From: Psychrobacter pasteurii
GTDB taxonomy: Bacteria > Pseudomonadota > Gammaproteobacteria > Pseudomonadales > Moraxellaceae
Assembly (NCBI RefSeq): GCF_900162815.1
Contig: NZ_FUGD01000128.1
Coordinates: 1-37,940 of the forward strand
Direction of reading: 5' to 3'
DNA: 37,940 nt
The notes below the pieces were generated by a model, which did no database searches, was not told the origin of the DNA, and saw only the letters and a program-made list of their open reading frames with translations. The number at the start of each line of letters is the position of its first letter. Position 1 is the stretch's first letter. Position numbers and translations under genes: made by a program. This document shows, piece by piece, positions 25,776 to 34,013 of the stretch.

Positions 25776-26474
25776 ATGAGTAACTCTGACATAAGTAACT
25801 CTGACTTAATCATGACTCAATCATCTTTACAGCCGAATAAAGAAACCAGTATTTTTAATTTGCCCAACAATTTGACCATGGCTCGTATTGCTATGATTCC
25901 CTTATTTGTGGCAATTGCATACTGGCCTCCTGCGCTGGGCATTGGCGTTCCGATGATCTCGGATAATGCCATTGCTAACATCGGCATGAATATGGATGCG
26001 TTTAGCGACAGCATGTTTAGACATCTGTTGTTAACGTTGTTGTTCATTCTTGCTGCCATTACCGATTGGTTGGATGGTTATTTGGCTCGTAAAATGAATA
26101 TTGTTTCTGCTTTTGGTCGTTTCTTAGACCCAGTTGCAGACAAGCTGATGGTCGCCGCCGCCTTAATTGTTTTGGTTCAATGGCATCCCAATATCATTAT
26201 GTCGATTGCCGCCATTGTGATTATTTCTCGTGAAATTGCAGTCTCCGCCTTACGTGAATGGATGGCAGAATTAGGGGCTCGTACCAGCGTAGCAGTGTCT
26301 TATGTGGGCAAGCTGAAGACCACTTTTCAGATGGTGGCCATCACTGTACTGTTATTAAATATTGAGTCATTACAAACGATTGGCTATATCTTGATGGTTG
26401 CTGCTGTGGTGCTCACCTTATGGTCGATGATGATCTATATGAGAGCTGCTTGGCCTTATTTGAAACAAAACTAA
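25776..26474 (+). CDS. pgsA: CDP-diacylglycerol--glycerol-3-phosphate 3-phosphatidyltransferase
   Basis: PgsA makes phosphatidylglycerol phosphate in the cytoplasmic membrane. The 232-residue protein has the CDP-alcohol phosphatidyltransferase motif DWLDGYLARKMNIVSAFG, continuing RFLDPVADK (D-x2-DG-x2-AR-x8-G-x3-D-x3-D). LPNNLTMARIAMIPLFV is the usual family start. About 28 polar residues precede it, so the protein is longer than E. coli PgsA (182); a hydrophobic insertion of about 25 residues also follows the first helix. The ATG at 25776 has no clear ribosome site; M13 at 25812 is an alternative. It ends in a strong terminator shared with the convergent gene. Confidence 0.95.
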   Translation: MSNSDISNSDLIMTQSSLQPNKETSIFNLPNNLTMARIAMIPLFVAIAYWPPALGIGVPMISDNAIANIGMNMDAFSDSMFRHLLLTLLFILAAITDWLDGYLARKMNIVSAFGRFLDPVADKLMVAAALIVLVQWHPNIIMSIAAIVIISREIAVSALREWMAELGARTSVAVSYVGKLKTTFQMVAITVLLLNIESLQTIGYILMVAAVVLTLWSMMIYMRAAWPYLKQN

Positions 26475-26497
26475 TTTAAGACAATCAACAAGCAAAT

Positions 26498-26532
26498 AAA
26501 AACGCCCTAACTTTTACATTAGGGCGTTTTTT
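26498..26532. terminator. bidirectional terminator between pgsA and the stress gene
   Basis: AAAAACGCCCTAA pairs with TTAGGGCGTTTTTT around an 8-base loop. It has A-tract and T-tract on either side, so it can serve pgsA (plus) and the convergent gene (minus). Confidence 0.92.
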
Positions 26533-26549
26533 GATTTTAGGTGTTAATA

Positions 26550-27047
26550 TTACTCAAACTCAACCGAACCATTTTCACCTAGGTTATCTGCAGTTTTACC
26601 ATCTTGGATGGCTGCTGCTGCCATTTTTGCGGCACTGATTATGCCACTACCACTACGCCAGAATTCAGCGCCATTGGGGACTACTTTAATTAGCTGTACA
26701 TTTTCATCTTCTTTGCCATGTTCATAAAAGGCATTATAAATTGGAGACCATAGCTCATCGAGCTTGGCTTGATCTTCAACCAGTTTGGCTTCACCATTAA
26801 TAGACACATAATCTTTGCTGTCTTGGCTGACGTATGACAGATTCACTTGGGCATTGTTTTTGATATTAGCGACTGCTTGCGTCGTTTTATCGCCAATGAA
26901 CCATATTTCACGAGCACCCAAGCTGGTTTCGCTAGTGGTCATCGGGCAGGCATGTAAATGACCTTCGTTAGTGACGGTGGTCATCATGGCAAATTTAACG
27001 TCTTTAACGATTTCACGAATAGTATCTATTTGTTGTTGCTTACTCAT
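26550..27047 (-). CDS. pyridoxamine 5'-phosphate oxidase-like flavin-binding protein (general stress protein 26 type)
   Basis: A 165-residue split-barrel protein of the pyridoxamine 5'-phosphate oxidase-like superfamily, in the subgroup called general stress protein 26. Members bind FMN or FAD; the physiological substrate is not known. Seen features are an N-terminal helix (IDTIREIVKDVKFAMMTT), HLHACPMTTS, REIWFIGDKTTQAVANI, VNLSYVSQDSKDYVSINGEAKLV, and the C-terminal FWRSGSGI. The last 25 residues are polar. The ATG start has AAGGAAA upstream (minus strand). It is divergent from purL across 527 bases. A CGACATA pair lies in its upstream region. Confidence 0.88.
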   Translation of the reverse strand: MSKQQQIDTIREIVKDVKFAMMTTVTNEGHLHACPMTTSETSLGAREIWFIGDKTTQAVANIKNNAQVNLSYVSQDSKDYVSINGEAKLVEDQAKLDELWSPIYNAFYEHGKEDENVQLIKVVPNGAEFWRSGSGIISAAKMAAAAIQDGKTADNLGENGSVEFE

Positions 27048-27574
27048 CTTAATTTCCTTTTAGTGATTTAAGTTTATTCTCTTTTATTAACTACTGATAT
27101 TAACTAATAAGTTTTTTTGCCTGACTTGTTTGTCGACATATTTTTATAGTGAATTTTTATGGTATGTCGGCAGTGAACAAATGAACACCTTGAAAATGTA
27201 AAGGGTGAGGGGAGTTTGTAAACAATCAACAGATTCAGTTAACTCTAGTAACCAAACCTTTTTATAAAAGAAAATTAAGATAAATCAGACGTTAATAACG
27301 ATAGATTTTGCAGTGATATATCAAAACTGTTACCAATTTAGTTTTAGTTTGCAAAAGCAGGGGAAAGATAGTGGTTCAATGCCACGTTTGACTCAACTTC
27401 TTGCTATAATAGCGGCTAATTAAATCGACTTTTTGCTCGACTGGGTGGTTATCCCTCTAAAAGTAACCAAATCAGTGCGACACCGAGATTTTTTGTCTCG
27501 TCTCACTATCACATAATATCGAAGTTTGTTTTTTTATACTTTTCTTCCCACTTAGATACTGCGGAAATTGCCTT
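27048..27574. other. 527-base divergent regulatory region upstream of purL
   Basis: The longest gene-free stretch of the window. No coding frame was recognised on either strand. It contains CGACATA (27134-27140) and its inverted copy TATGTCG (27163-27169), an extended -10 at 27402-27410, and a small hairpin CGAGA/TCTCG around a T-rich loop close to 27485-27501 in the purL leader. I found no recognisable purine riboswitch. Confidence 0.6.
27402..27410 (+). promoter_or_regulatory. extended -10 promoter element for purL
   Basis: TGCTATAAT, perfect TATAAT with TGn extension. A TTGACT at 27388-27393 is only 11 bases away, too close to act as its -35. It would give a leader of about 160 bases. Confidence 0.5.
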
Positions 27575-30500
27575 ATGATGACCCTCGCTGGACACCGTTT
27601 TTTAACCGAGTTTAAAACCAATCAACTGATTGAGCAGTTAAATAGCCAAGCGGCCCTAAAAGTGACTGGTATTGACACTCAACAAGTGTATGTCTTGTCG
27701 CGTGACCTTAACGATGCAGAGCGTAAAAAGGCCTTAGATTTATTGAATCAAGGCGAGGAAGTAGACCAAATTACAGCGACACAAGGGCAGTGCCAGGTCA
27801 TTGTTAGCCCTAGATTTGGCACCATTTCACCTTGGTCTAGTAAGGCAACAGATATCTTTAATAACTGTGACCTTGACGTTGAACGTGTTGAGCGCGTTAT
27901 CGTTTTCACCTTAACCGGTGACAATCTGCCTACCAAATTACCAAAAGAGGCAGAGCAAATCTTACATGACCGTATGACTCAAAGCTTGGTATATGAGTTT
28001 GCTAAGTTAGAGCAGCTGTTTGATGATCACAGCCCAGCCCGCCTAAATCATATTGACGTAATTGGCGAAGGTCGTGCGGCATTAGAAGCGGCCAACCAAG
28101 AGTTTGGTTTTGCTTTATCTAGTGAAGATATTGATTATTTAATGGCAGCTTATGTTGATGAGCTAAAGCGCAACCCAACAGACGTAGAGCTTATGATGTT
28201 TGCTCAGGCCAACTCAGAGCATTGCCGTCACAAAATCTTCAACTCAGAGTGGACCATTGATGGTGAGGTTCAGCCAAAATCACTATTTAAAATGATCCGC
28301 AACACTCATGAGAAAAACCCTCAAGGTATCTTATCGGCCTATAAAGATAACGCTGCCGTTATGGAAGGCTTTGAAGCCCAACGTTTTTATCCTCTACCTA
28401 CCGTACAATTGGGTGGCTCATTAGGGGATGATGCCTTATCGACTGAAATGCATCAGTATGGTTTTCATAACGAAAACATCGATATCTTAATGAAAGTTGA
28501 AACCCATAACCACCCAACGGCCATTGCACCTTATGCCGGTGCTTCAACTGGGGCGGGTGGTGAAATTCGTGACGAAGGGGCAACCGGTCGTGGTGGTAAG
28601 CCAAAAGCCGGTCTAACTGGCTTTAACGTCTCTCACTTACACCTACCAGATATGCCAGAGAAGTGGGAGCAGTCAGGTAAGGTTAGCACCAAAGATTATG
28701 GCAAGCCAGACCGTATGGCTTCAAGCTTAGAGATTATGACAGAAGCGCCCTTAGGTTCTGCTAACTTCTCTAATGAGTTTGGTCGTCCTAACTTATGTGG
28801 CTACTTCCGCTCGTTCCAGTTAGACACCAGTAAAGAGCAAGATGGTAGAGAAATGCGTGGTTACCATAAGCCTATTATGATTGCTGGTGGTTACGGCAAC
28901 ATCAAGCGTAACTTGGTTGAGAAAAATGGCATCCAAGAAGGTGATTTGTTAATCGTACTGGGTGGCCCAGCGATGCAAATCGGCTTAGGTGGTGGCGCAG
29001 CCTCATCTGTAGACAGTGGTGAGTTAGACGAAGGCCTAGACTTTGCTTCTGTACAACGTGATAACGCTGAGATGGAGCGCCGCTGTCAAGAAGTTATCGA
29101 TCGCTGCTGGTCTTTAGCAGGCGATGATATTGAAAGCAGCAACTCTGGCAAAGATGGCAACCCAATTGTGTCTATCCATGACGTGGGTGCAGGGGGTCTA
29201 TCTAACGCTATGCCTGAGTTGGTTGATGACCATGATATGGGTGCTCATTTGAATTTACGCCGTATTCCTTCATTGGAAGCGGGTATGTCACCAATGGCTA
29301 TCTGGTCAAATGAAGCGCAAGAGCGTTATGTGCTAGCTATTCGCCCAGAAAGCGAAGAGTTGTTTGATGCTATTTGTAAACGTGAGCGCTGCCCATATGC
29401 TATTTTGGGAACAGCAACCACAGTTCGTCAGTTAAAAGTAGATGATGATTTATTAGAAGACCAACCAGTAGATATGCCAATGCAGGTATTACTGGGCGGC
29501 ACGCCACAAATGAAACGTTCATTTGAGCGTAGTGAGCAGCAGCTAAGCGCCTTAGACTTATCAGCTACTAAGCTAACAGAAGCAGTACATGATGTCTTAC
29601 GTCATCCAACCGTAGCCAGTAAGTCTTTCTTAATTAGTATCGGTGACCGTTCTATCACCGGTATGGTGACTCAAGATCAGTATGTGGGCCGTTATCAAGT
29701 GCCTGTGGCAGACTGTGCGGTGACCATCTCTGGCTTGATGGCAGATACTGGTGAAGCAATGAGTGTGGGCGAGCGTCCTCCTGTGGCTTTAATTAGCCCA
29801 GCGGCTTCAGCGCGTTTGGCTGTGGCCGAAGCGATTACCAACATTGCCGGTGCTCGTATTGATAAGATTTCAGACATTACTTTATCAGCAAACTGGATGG
29901 CCGCTTGTGGTGAAGATAAAGAAGATGAAGCTTTATTTGATGCCGTTTATGCCATCGGTGAAGAGCTATGCCCAGCATTAGGTATCGCCATTCCAGTAGG
30001 TAAAGACTCCCTATCTATGCGTGCTGGCTGGACAGATGACGACGGAGATAAAGCCGTTGTTAGTCCAATGAGCTTAGTGGTTACGGCGTTTGCTCCTGTA
30101 CAAGATGTAAATAAGACCTTAACGCCTGAGCTTAAGAATGCTGACTCAGCGTTATACCGCTTGGATCTATCAAAAGGTCAGTTCCGTTTGGGTGGTTCAA
30201 TCCTAGCTCAAACTCAGAGCCAATTAGGTAATGAGTGCCCTGACTTAGCTAGTCCACAAGACTTGATCAGCTTCTTTAACTTTATCCAAGCAGGTAATGA
30301 ACAAGGGGTTATCAGTGCTTATCACGATATCGGTGATGGCGGCTTATTGGCGACAGTGGCAGAGATGCAGTTCACCAACCGTTTGGCGATTAATCTAAAC
30401 CTAACGGATGACAATCTATTAGGTCAGTTGTTTGCCGAAGAATTGGGTGCTGTTATCCAGGTATTGCCTGAGCATGTGGATGCGGTTATGGCGCTAGCTG

Positions 30501-31588
30501 AAGAGCACAACGTTGCTGATATGCTAAGCCTAGTAGGTCAGACTATTGAGACGCCAGTGGGCGGTGCAAACCAAGACAAACTGACCATTATTACTCCGTC
30601 ACATCAAGGCGACAATGCTTTAGTGTTTGACCGTAGCGACCTACAGCAAACTTGGACTCAAGTGAGCTATCAAATTGCTAAACGCCGTGATAACCCAGAG
30701 TGCGTACAACAAGAGTTTGATTTAATTGCTGATCCGAACCATCACGGTCTGATTGCTCAAGCTAACTTTGACTTAAATCAAAAAGTTGAAGAACCTTATT
30801 TAGAAAGCCGTCCTAGTAAGCCTAAGGTAGCTATCTTACGTGAGCAGGGCGTTAACGGTCAGTTAGAAATGGCTGCTGGTTTTGAGCGTGCAGGGTTTGA
30901 CGCAGTAGACGTTCACATGAGCGACCTGCTCGAAGGCCGTATTGATTTACGTGACTTCAATGGCCTAGTGGCCTGTGGTGGCTTTAGCTATGGTGACGTC
31001 TTGGGTGCAGGCTCAGGTTGGGCTAACTCAATCTTGTTCCATGATGAGCTACGTATGCAGTTCGTACGTTTCTTCGCACGTCCAGACACCTTCAGTTTAG
31101 GGGTATGTAACGGTTGTCAGATGATGGCTCAGTTAAAAGACCTAATCCCAGGTGCTGAAAACTTCCCACGCTTCACCTATAACCAGTCAGCTCGTTTTGA
31201 AGCACGTACTGTGAACGTTAAGATTGAACGTACTAAGTCAATCTTATTAAAAGGTATGCAAGACAGCATCTTACCAATCGCGGTAGCGCATGGTGAAGGT
31301 TTTGCAACTTTAAATGAGACAGATATTGAAGGTATGTCAAACCACGGTCAAGTTGCAATGCGCTATGTGGATAGTCAAGGCAACCCAACTGAAACTTATC
31401 CATTGAACCCGAACGGTTCTATTGGTGGGGTAACAGGTATTTGTAGTACCGATGGTCGTGTGACACTTATGATGCCACACCCTGAGCGTACCTTACGTGC
31501 TGTGAACCACAGTTGGAAGCCAGAAGACTGGTCTGAGGATGGTGCGTGGATGCGTATGTTCCGTAACGCCAGAGCTTGGTTAAGATAG
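27575..31588 (+). CDS. purL: phosphoribosylformylglycinamidine synthase, single-chain
   Basis: PurL converts FGAR, glutamine and ATP to FGAM in purine synthesis. At 1337 residues it is the large single-chain form of proteobacteria and eukaryotes (E. coli 1295), not the PurS/PurQ/PurL complex. The N-terminal PurS-like domain is followed by a linker and two AIRS-like repeats, with signatures AQANSEHCRHKIFN, KVETHNHPTAI, GAGGEIRDEGATGRG, HDVGAGGLSNA and later YHDIGDGGLLATV. The C-terminal glutaminase domain has CGGFSYGDVLGAG, the nucleophile in GVCNGCQMM and the HPERTLR histidine. Two in-frame ATGs (27575, 27578) begin the protein. It has a strong terminator. Confidence 0.98.
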   Translation: MMTLAGHRFLTEFKTNQLIEQLNSQAALKVTGIDTQQVYVLSRDLNDAERKKALDLLNQGEEVDQITATQGQCQVIVSPRFGTISPWSSKATDIFNNCDLDVERVERVIVFTLTGDNLPTKLPKEAEQILHDRMTQSLVYEFAKLEQLFDDHSPARLNHIDVIGEGRAALEAANQEFGFALSSEDIDYLMAAYVDELKRNPTDVELMMFAQANSEHCRHKIFNSEWTIDGEVQPKSLFKMIRNTHEKNPQGILSAYKDNAAVMEGFEAQRFYPLPTVQLGGSLGDDALSTEMHQYGFHNENIDILMKVETHNHPTAIAPYAGASTGAGGEIRDEGATGRGGKPKAGLTGFNVSHLHLPDMPEKWEQSGKVSTKDYGKPDRMASSLEIMTEAPLGSANFSNEFGRPNLCGYFRSFQLDTSKEQDGREMRGYHKPIMIAGGYGNIKRNLVEKNGIQEGDLLIVLGGPAMQIGLGGGAASSVDSGELDEGLDFASVQRDNAEMERRCQEVIDRCWSLAGDDIESSNSGKDGNPIVSIHDVGAGGLSNAMPELVDDHDMGAHLNLRRIPSLEAGMSPMAIWSNEAQERYVLAIRPESEELFDAICKRERCPYAILGTATTVRQLKVDDDLLEDQPVDMPMQVLLGGTPQMKRSFERSEQQLSALDLSATKLTEAVHDVLRHPTVASKSFLISIGDRSITGMVTQDQYVGRYQVPVADCAVTISGLMADTGEAMSVGERPPVALISPAASARLAVAEAITNIAGARIDKISDITLSANWMAACGEDKEDEALFDAVYAIGEELCPALGIAIPVGKDSLSMRAGWTDDDGDKAVVSPMSLVVTAFAPVQDVNKTLTPELKNADSALYRLDLSKGQFRLGGSILAQTQSQLGNECPDLASPQDLISFFNFIQAGNEQGVISAYHDIGDGGLLATVAEMQFTNRLAINLNLTDDNLLGQLFAEELGAVIQVLPEHVDAVMALAEEHNVADMLSLVGQTIETPVGGANQDKLTIITPSHQGDNALVFDRSDLQQTWTQVSYQIAKRRDNPECVQQEFDLIADPNHHGLIAQANFDLNQKVEEPYLESRPSKPKVAILREQGVNGQLEMAAGFERAGFDAVDVHMSDLLEGRIDLRDFNGLVACGGFSYGDVLGAGSGWANSILFHDELRMQFVRFFARPDTFSLGVCNGCQMMAQLKDLIPGAENFPRFTYNQSARFEARTVNVKIERTKSILLKGMQDSILPIAVAHGEGFATLNETDIEGMSNHGQVAMRYVDSQGNPTETYPLNPNGSIGGVTGICSTDGRVTLMMPHPERTLRAVNHSWKPEDWSEDGAWMRMFRNARAWLR

Positions 31589-31643
31589 TAGCCGGTTCTC
31601 CCTCCTTTAATTAAAGGAAGGTATAGCAGATTGGTTTTTTAAT

Positions 31644-31677
31644 AAAAAGGTGAGTCATTAAGTGGCTCACCTTTTTT
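31644..31677 (+). terminator. strong terminator after purL (twin A)
   Basis: AAAAAGGTGAGTCA pairs with TGGCTCACCTTTTT around TTAAG, one G-T wobble, with T run. The stem is nearly identical to that at 32216-32248. A 14-base palindrome, CCTTTAATTAAAGG (31604-31617), lies between it and the purL stop. Confidence 0.93.
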
Positions 31678-31755
31678 ATATGTTATAAGTAATATTATGT
31701 CTGATATTAGATAGTGATATTACAAAATAGACAATAACTCTACTTTCAACTCACC

Positions 31756-31785
31756 TTGAAAGCCTGTATTTTAAAGGTGTACAGT
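31756..31785 (+). promoter_or_regulatory. candidate promoter for the small AUA-start gene
   Basis: TTGAAA (31756-31761) and TACAGT (31780-31785) are 18 bases apart. Transcription would begin near 31792, giving a leader of about 20 bases that contains the ribosome site AAGGG (31805-31809). Confidence 0.35.
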
Positions 31786-31814
31786 ATTTTATATGAAGAT
31801 TAATAAGGGCAAAC

Positions 31815-32171
31815 ATAATTATTGTTGAATTAGTTGAAGTTAGAGAAACACTTGAGGATATTGAAAGAATTTGCCAGTACTTTTTAGAGCATGAAGATAT
31901 CCCAAGACTTCTTACTCAAGAGCAGCGTGAAGAGATTAAGGCTATTTTAGCGCCGACTCTACGAGAAGATGGCAATGAAACTGAAAAAAGGGCTTTATGG
32001 AGTGACTTATTAAATAACCTAGTTATCACTGATAGCCATGGAGATAAGCTGCATTTCTTTAGAGATCAAAAGCATGATCGATTATATTTTGGCAGTCAAG
32101 AAGGGTATAAAACCATCACTGAGCTGTCAGAAAATGAATCACCAATTACTTCTGCTAATAAACGGTTCTAA
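31815..32171 (+). CDS. hypothetical 118-residue protein with apparent AUA or AUU start
   Basis: An intact frame of 118 codons ending in TAA at 32169-32171, with no in-frame ATG, GTG or TTG near its 5' end; an in-frame stop is at 31794-31796. Translated from ATA at 31815 it begins (M)IIVELVEVRETLEDIERIC, then FLEHEDIPRLLTQEQREEI, and continues with WSDLLNNLVITDSHGDKLHFF and RDQKHDRLYFGSQEGY. The composition is that of a real soluble alpha/beta protein, with many Glu and Leu. AAGGG (31805-31809) lies 5 bases before the ATA and 8 before ATT at 31818. Either the gene uses a rare start, has lost its ATG by a single G-to-A change, or was frameshifted from the ATG at 31793. I do not recognise the family. 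It has its own terminator. Confidence 0.65.
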   Translation: MIIVELVEVRETLEDIERICQYFLEHEDIPRLLTQEQREEIKAILAPTLREDGNETEKRALWSDLLNNLVITDSHGDKLHFFRDQKHDRLYFGSQEGYKTITELSENESPITSANKRF

Positions 32172-32215
32172 ATAAATGTACTTTTAAACTGAAATATAAC
32201 GCTAAAAAATTAAGC

Positions 32216-32248
32216 AAAAAGGTGAGCCAGAGATGGCTCACCTTTTTT
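32216..32248 (+). terminator. strong terminator after the small gene (twin B)
   Basis: AAAAAGGTGAGCCA pairs perfectly with TGGCTCACCTTTTT around GAGA, with T run. The stem differs from the purL terminator at one position only, and the loop differs. Confidence 0.93.
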
Positions 32249-32329
32249 GTGGTTTTTTAGATATTGAATGAATATAGCTGGTTCAGGAGTTATTTTTGTC
32301 ACGTCTTACAGATATTAGTTCTGACCATA

Positions 32330-32767
32330 TTAAGCTGTTTGAGAGTGATGAGGATAGTGATCCACTGGGAATAATTTATCGTAAGCCCAGTTATAGCTAA
32401 AGGTATACACCAGATAAAAGCCTACTAAAGACGCATCCATGATGAATGCCTGCCATAAACTGATATTGAGATACCAAGCGACCATAGGTAAATAAAGGAG
32501 TAATAATCCCCCTTCAAACAAAAATACATGAAGTATTCTAATTTTTGGGGTTTTTAAAGTATTGCCTTTAAATTTAAGCATCCCTTTATCGAATATTAAA
32601 TTAAAGCCGTAGCTCCATAGGGTGGCCATAATGGAGCCTGCGATGGCAATGACACTGATTTCTTTGAGACTAAAGTCAAAGAAAAAGCTCATAATTGGGA
32701 TCGATAAGATCAAAGCAATGATTTCAAAACCAACTGCATGACGAATCCGATCTTTATTAGTGCGCAT
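32330..32767 (-). CDS. PACE family multidrug efflux protein
   Basis: A 145-residue inner-membrane protein of the PACE (proteobacterial antimicrobial compound efflux) family, typified by the chlorhexidine transporter AceI of Acinetobacter. Four transmembrane helices come as two repeated pairs (bacterial transmembrane pair domain). The first repeat has RIRHAVGFEIIAL with E15 at the position of the essential glutamate of AceI, then WSYGFNLIFDKG; the second has RILHVFLFEGG and FSYNWAYDKLFP. The C-terminus is His-rich (HYPHHSQ). It is divergent from a LysR regulator 105 bases away, the same layout as aceI-aceR. The substrate is not known. Confidence 0.92.
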   Translation of the reverse strand: MRTNKDRIRHAVGFEIIALILSIPIMSFFFDFSLKEISVIAIAGSIMATLWSYGFNLIFDKGMLKFKGNTLKTPKIRILHVFLFEGGLLLLYLPMVAWYLNISLWQAFIMDASLVGFYLVYTFSYNWAYDKLFPVDHYPHHSQTA

Positions 32768-32830
32768 GAATTTTATCCAGTTAAATTATATAGAGTAATA
32801 GAAAGTCTTATGTGTCTATTCTATCTGCTA

Positions 32831-32852
32831 AACTAATAAACCAAAGTTAGTT
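32831..32852. promoter_or_regulatory. candidate LysR operator in the PACE-lysR gap
   Basis: AACTAA (32831-32836) and TTAGTT (32847-32852) are a perfect inverted repeat with a 10-base spacer, 20 bases before the LysR start. Its position between divergent genes fits LysR autoregulation and control of the efflux gene. The role is inference. Confidence 0.4.
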
Positions 32853-32872
32853 ACTATAGGAAAATCCGATAG

Positions 32873-33751
32873 ATGAATTTTACTCTAGAACAATTACAAG
32901 CTTTCGTGGCCACTGTTGAAACAGGCTCCTTTTCTGCGGCAGCCCGTCGTTTGGGTAAAGCGCAGTCGTCAGTGAGTGCAGCCGTCTCTAATTTAGAAAT
33001 AGATTTAAATAACAAGTTATTTAGCCGTGACAGTCGTTATCCAAAGCTTACTGTAGAAGGGGAGCGGTTATTGGCTGAGGCTTATTTGATACTTGAGCGC
33101 TGTGAGTACTTTTTTGGGGTATCAAAAAGCTTAAGTGAAGGGGTGGAAAGTAAGTTGGTTCTGGCCGTCGATGATCTGTATCCTTCTGAATGGCTGGCAA
33201 AATTGCTCGATGAGTTTGATACTTTATTTCCCAGTGTGGAGCTCGAGCTATTGCTGCCTATTATGGAAGACGTCAGTAGATTAGTACTCGATAAGCGAGT
33301 GGATTTAGGGATTATGTGGAGCCAAGAAAAACTGCCTTCGGCGATTAACTTTCATACTTTAGGCTGGATCCCCCATAAAGTGGTGTGCGCTCCTGACCAT
33401 GACATGGCCAACAAAACAGTGAGTTGGGATGATTTAAGAAAGTTTCGCCAGTTATCCGTTGCAACGCGCAATGATAGTGTAGAGAAGTCTCGATTACGCA
33501 TCTCTTCTAAAGTGTGGTGGATAGAGAGTCAGTTGCTGATTATCGAACTGGTACAAAGAAAACTAGGCTGGGCATTGGTTCCTGAGCACATTGTCGCTGA
33601 AGCTTTAGAGGAGGGTAGCTTGGTCTCTCCAGCACTGGATTTTGATAATAACAGCTGGCCAGTGGCTGTTGAGCTTATTTGGCATAAAGAAAAGTCTTTT
33701 GGAAAGGCCGGGGCTTGGTTAAAGCAAGCCATAACCAAACTCAATACATAG
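32873..33751 (+). CDS. LysR-type transcriptional regulator
   Basis: A 292-residue LysR-family regulator. Residues 1-60 form the winged helix-turn-helix: FTLEQLQAFVATVETGSFSAAARRLGKAQSSVSAAVSNLE. The remainder is the periplasmic-binding-protein-like effector domain (LVLAVDDLYPSEWLAKLL onward, with VDLGIMW and LGWALVPEHIV). The ATG start has AGGAAAAT about 9 bases upstream. Divergent position makes it the likely regulator of the PACE gene, as AceR is for aceI. The effector is not known. Two paired inverted repeats lie after it, before the next gene. Confidence 0.93.
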   Translation: MNFTLEQLQAFVATVETGSFSAAARRLGKAQSSVSAAVSNLEIDLNNKLFSRDSRYPKLTVEGERLLAEAYLILERCEYFFGVSKSLSEGVESKLVLAVDDLYPSEWLAKLLDEFDTLFPSVELELLLPIMEDVSRLVLDKRVDLGIMWSQEKLPSAINFHTLGWIPHKVVCAPDHDMANKTVSWDDLRKFRQLSVATRNDSVEKSRLRISSKVWWIESQLLIIELVQRKLGWALVPEHIVAEALEEGSLVSPALDFDNNSWPVAVELIWHKEKSFGKAGAWLKQAITKLNT

Positions 33752-33852
33752 GAAGAGGAGTGGCAAAAATCAAAGCATAACAGCAGTAGTTTAGTTAATT
33801 ACCGAAAAGTTGTTAGTAGCTAAACTTAAAGGTAGACAGATTTTTAGTTCTG

Positions 33853-33893
33853 TGATAATTTTATCATTGTAATAATGTAGACACATTAGTTAC
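33853..33893. repeat. two adjacent inverted repeats upstream of the M48 gene
   Basis: TGATAA-TT-TTATCA (33853-33866) and GTAATAATGT-agac-ACATTAGTTAC (33869-33893, one bulge) lie side by side, about 120 bases before the M48 start. They could be an operator or a hairpin ending the LysR transcript. Confidence 0.4.
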
Positions 33894-34013
33894 ATATAGT
33901 AAACACCTATTATCAAGTGAGTAGTTTTTAACCATTGGCTTTAAAGTTATCTGAAAAAGCTTGGGTATTGGTAATACTTTTATCTCAATAACTGTTTTTT
34001 ATAAGGATATTTT

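Noticed and set aside
27411-27574. Purine riboswitch or PurR operator in the purL leader
   Set aside because: I could not find the conserved pieces of a purine riboswitch or an E. coli-type PurR palindrome.
31793-31828. ATG at 31793 as the start of the small gene
   Set aside because: It reads only 11 codons (MKINKGKHNYC) to a TGA and is in another frame; the AAAGGTG before it is 13 bases away. Kept only as the frameshift alternative.
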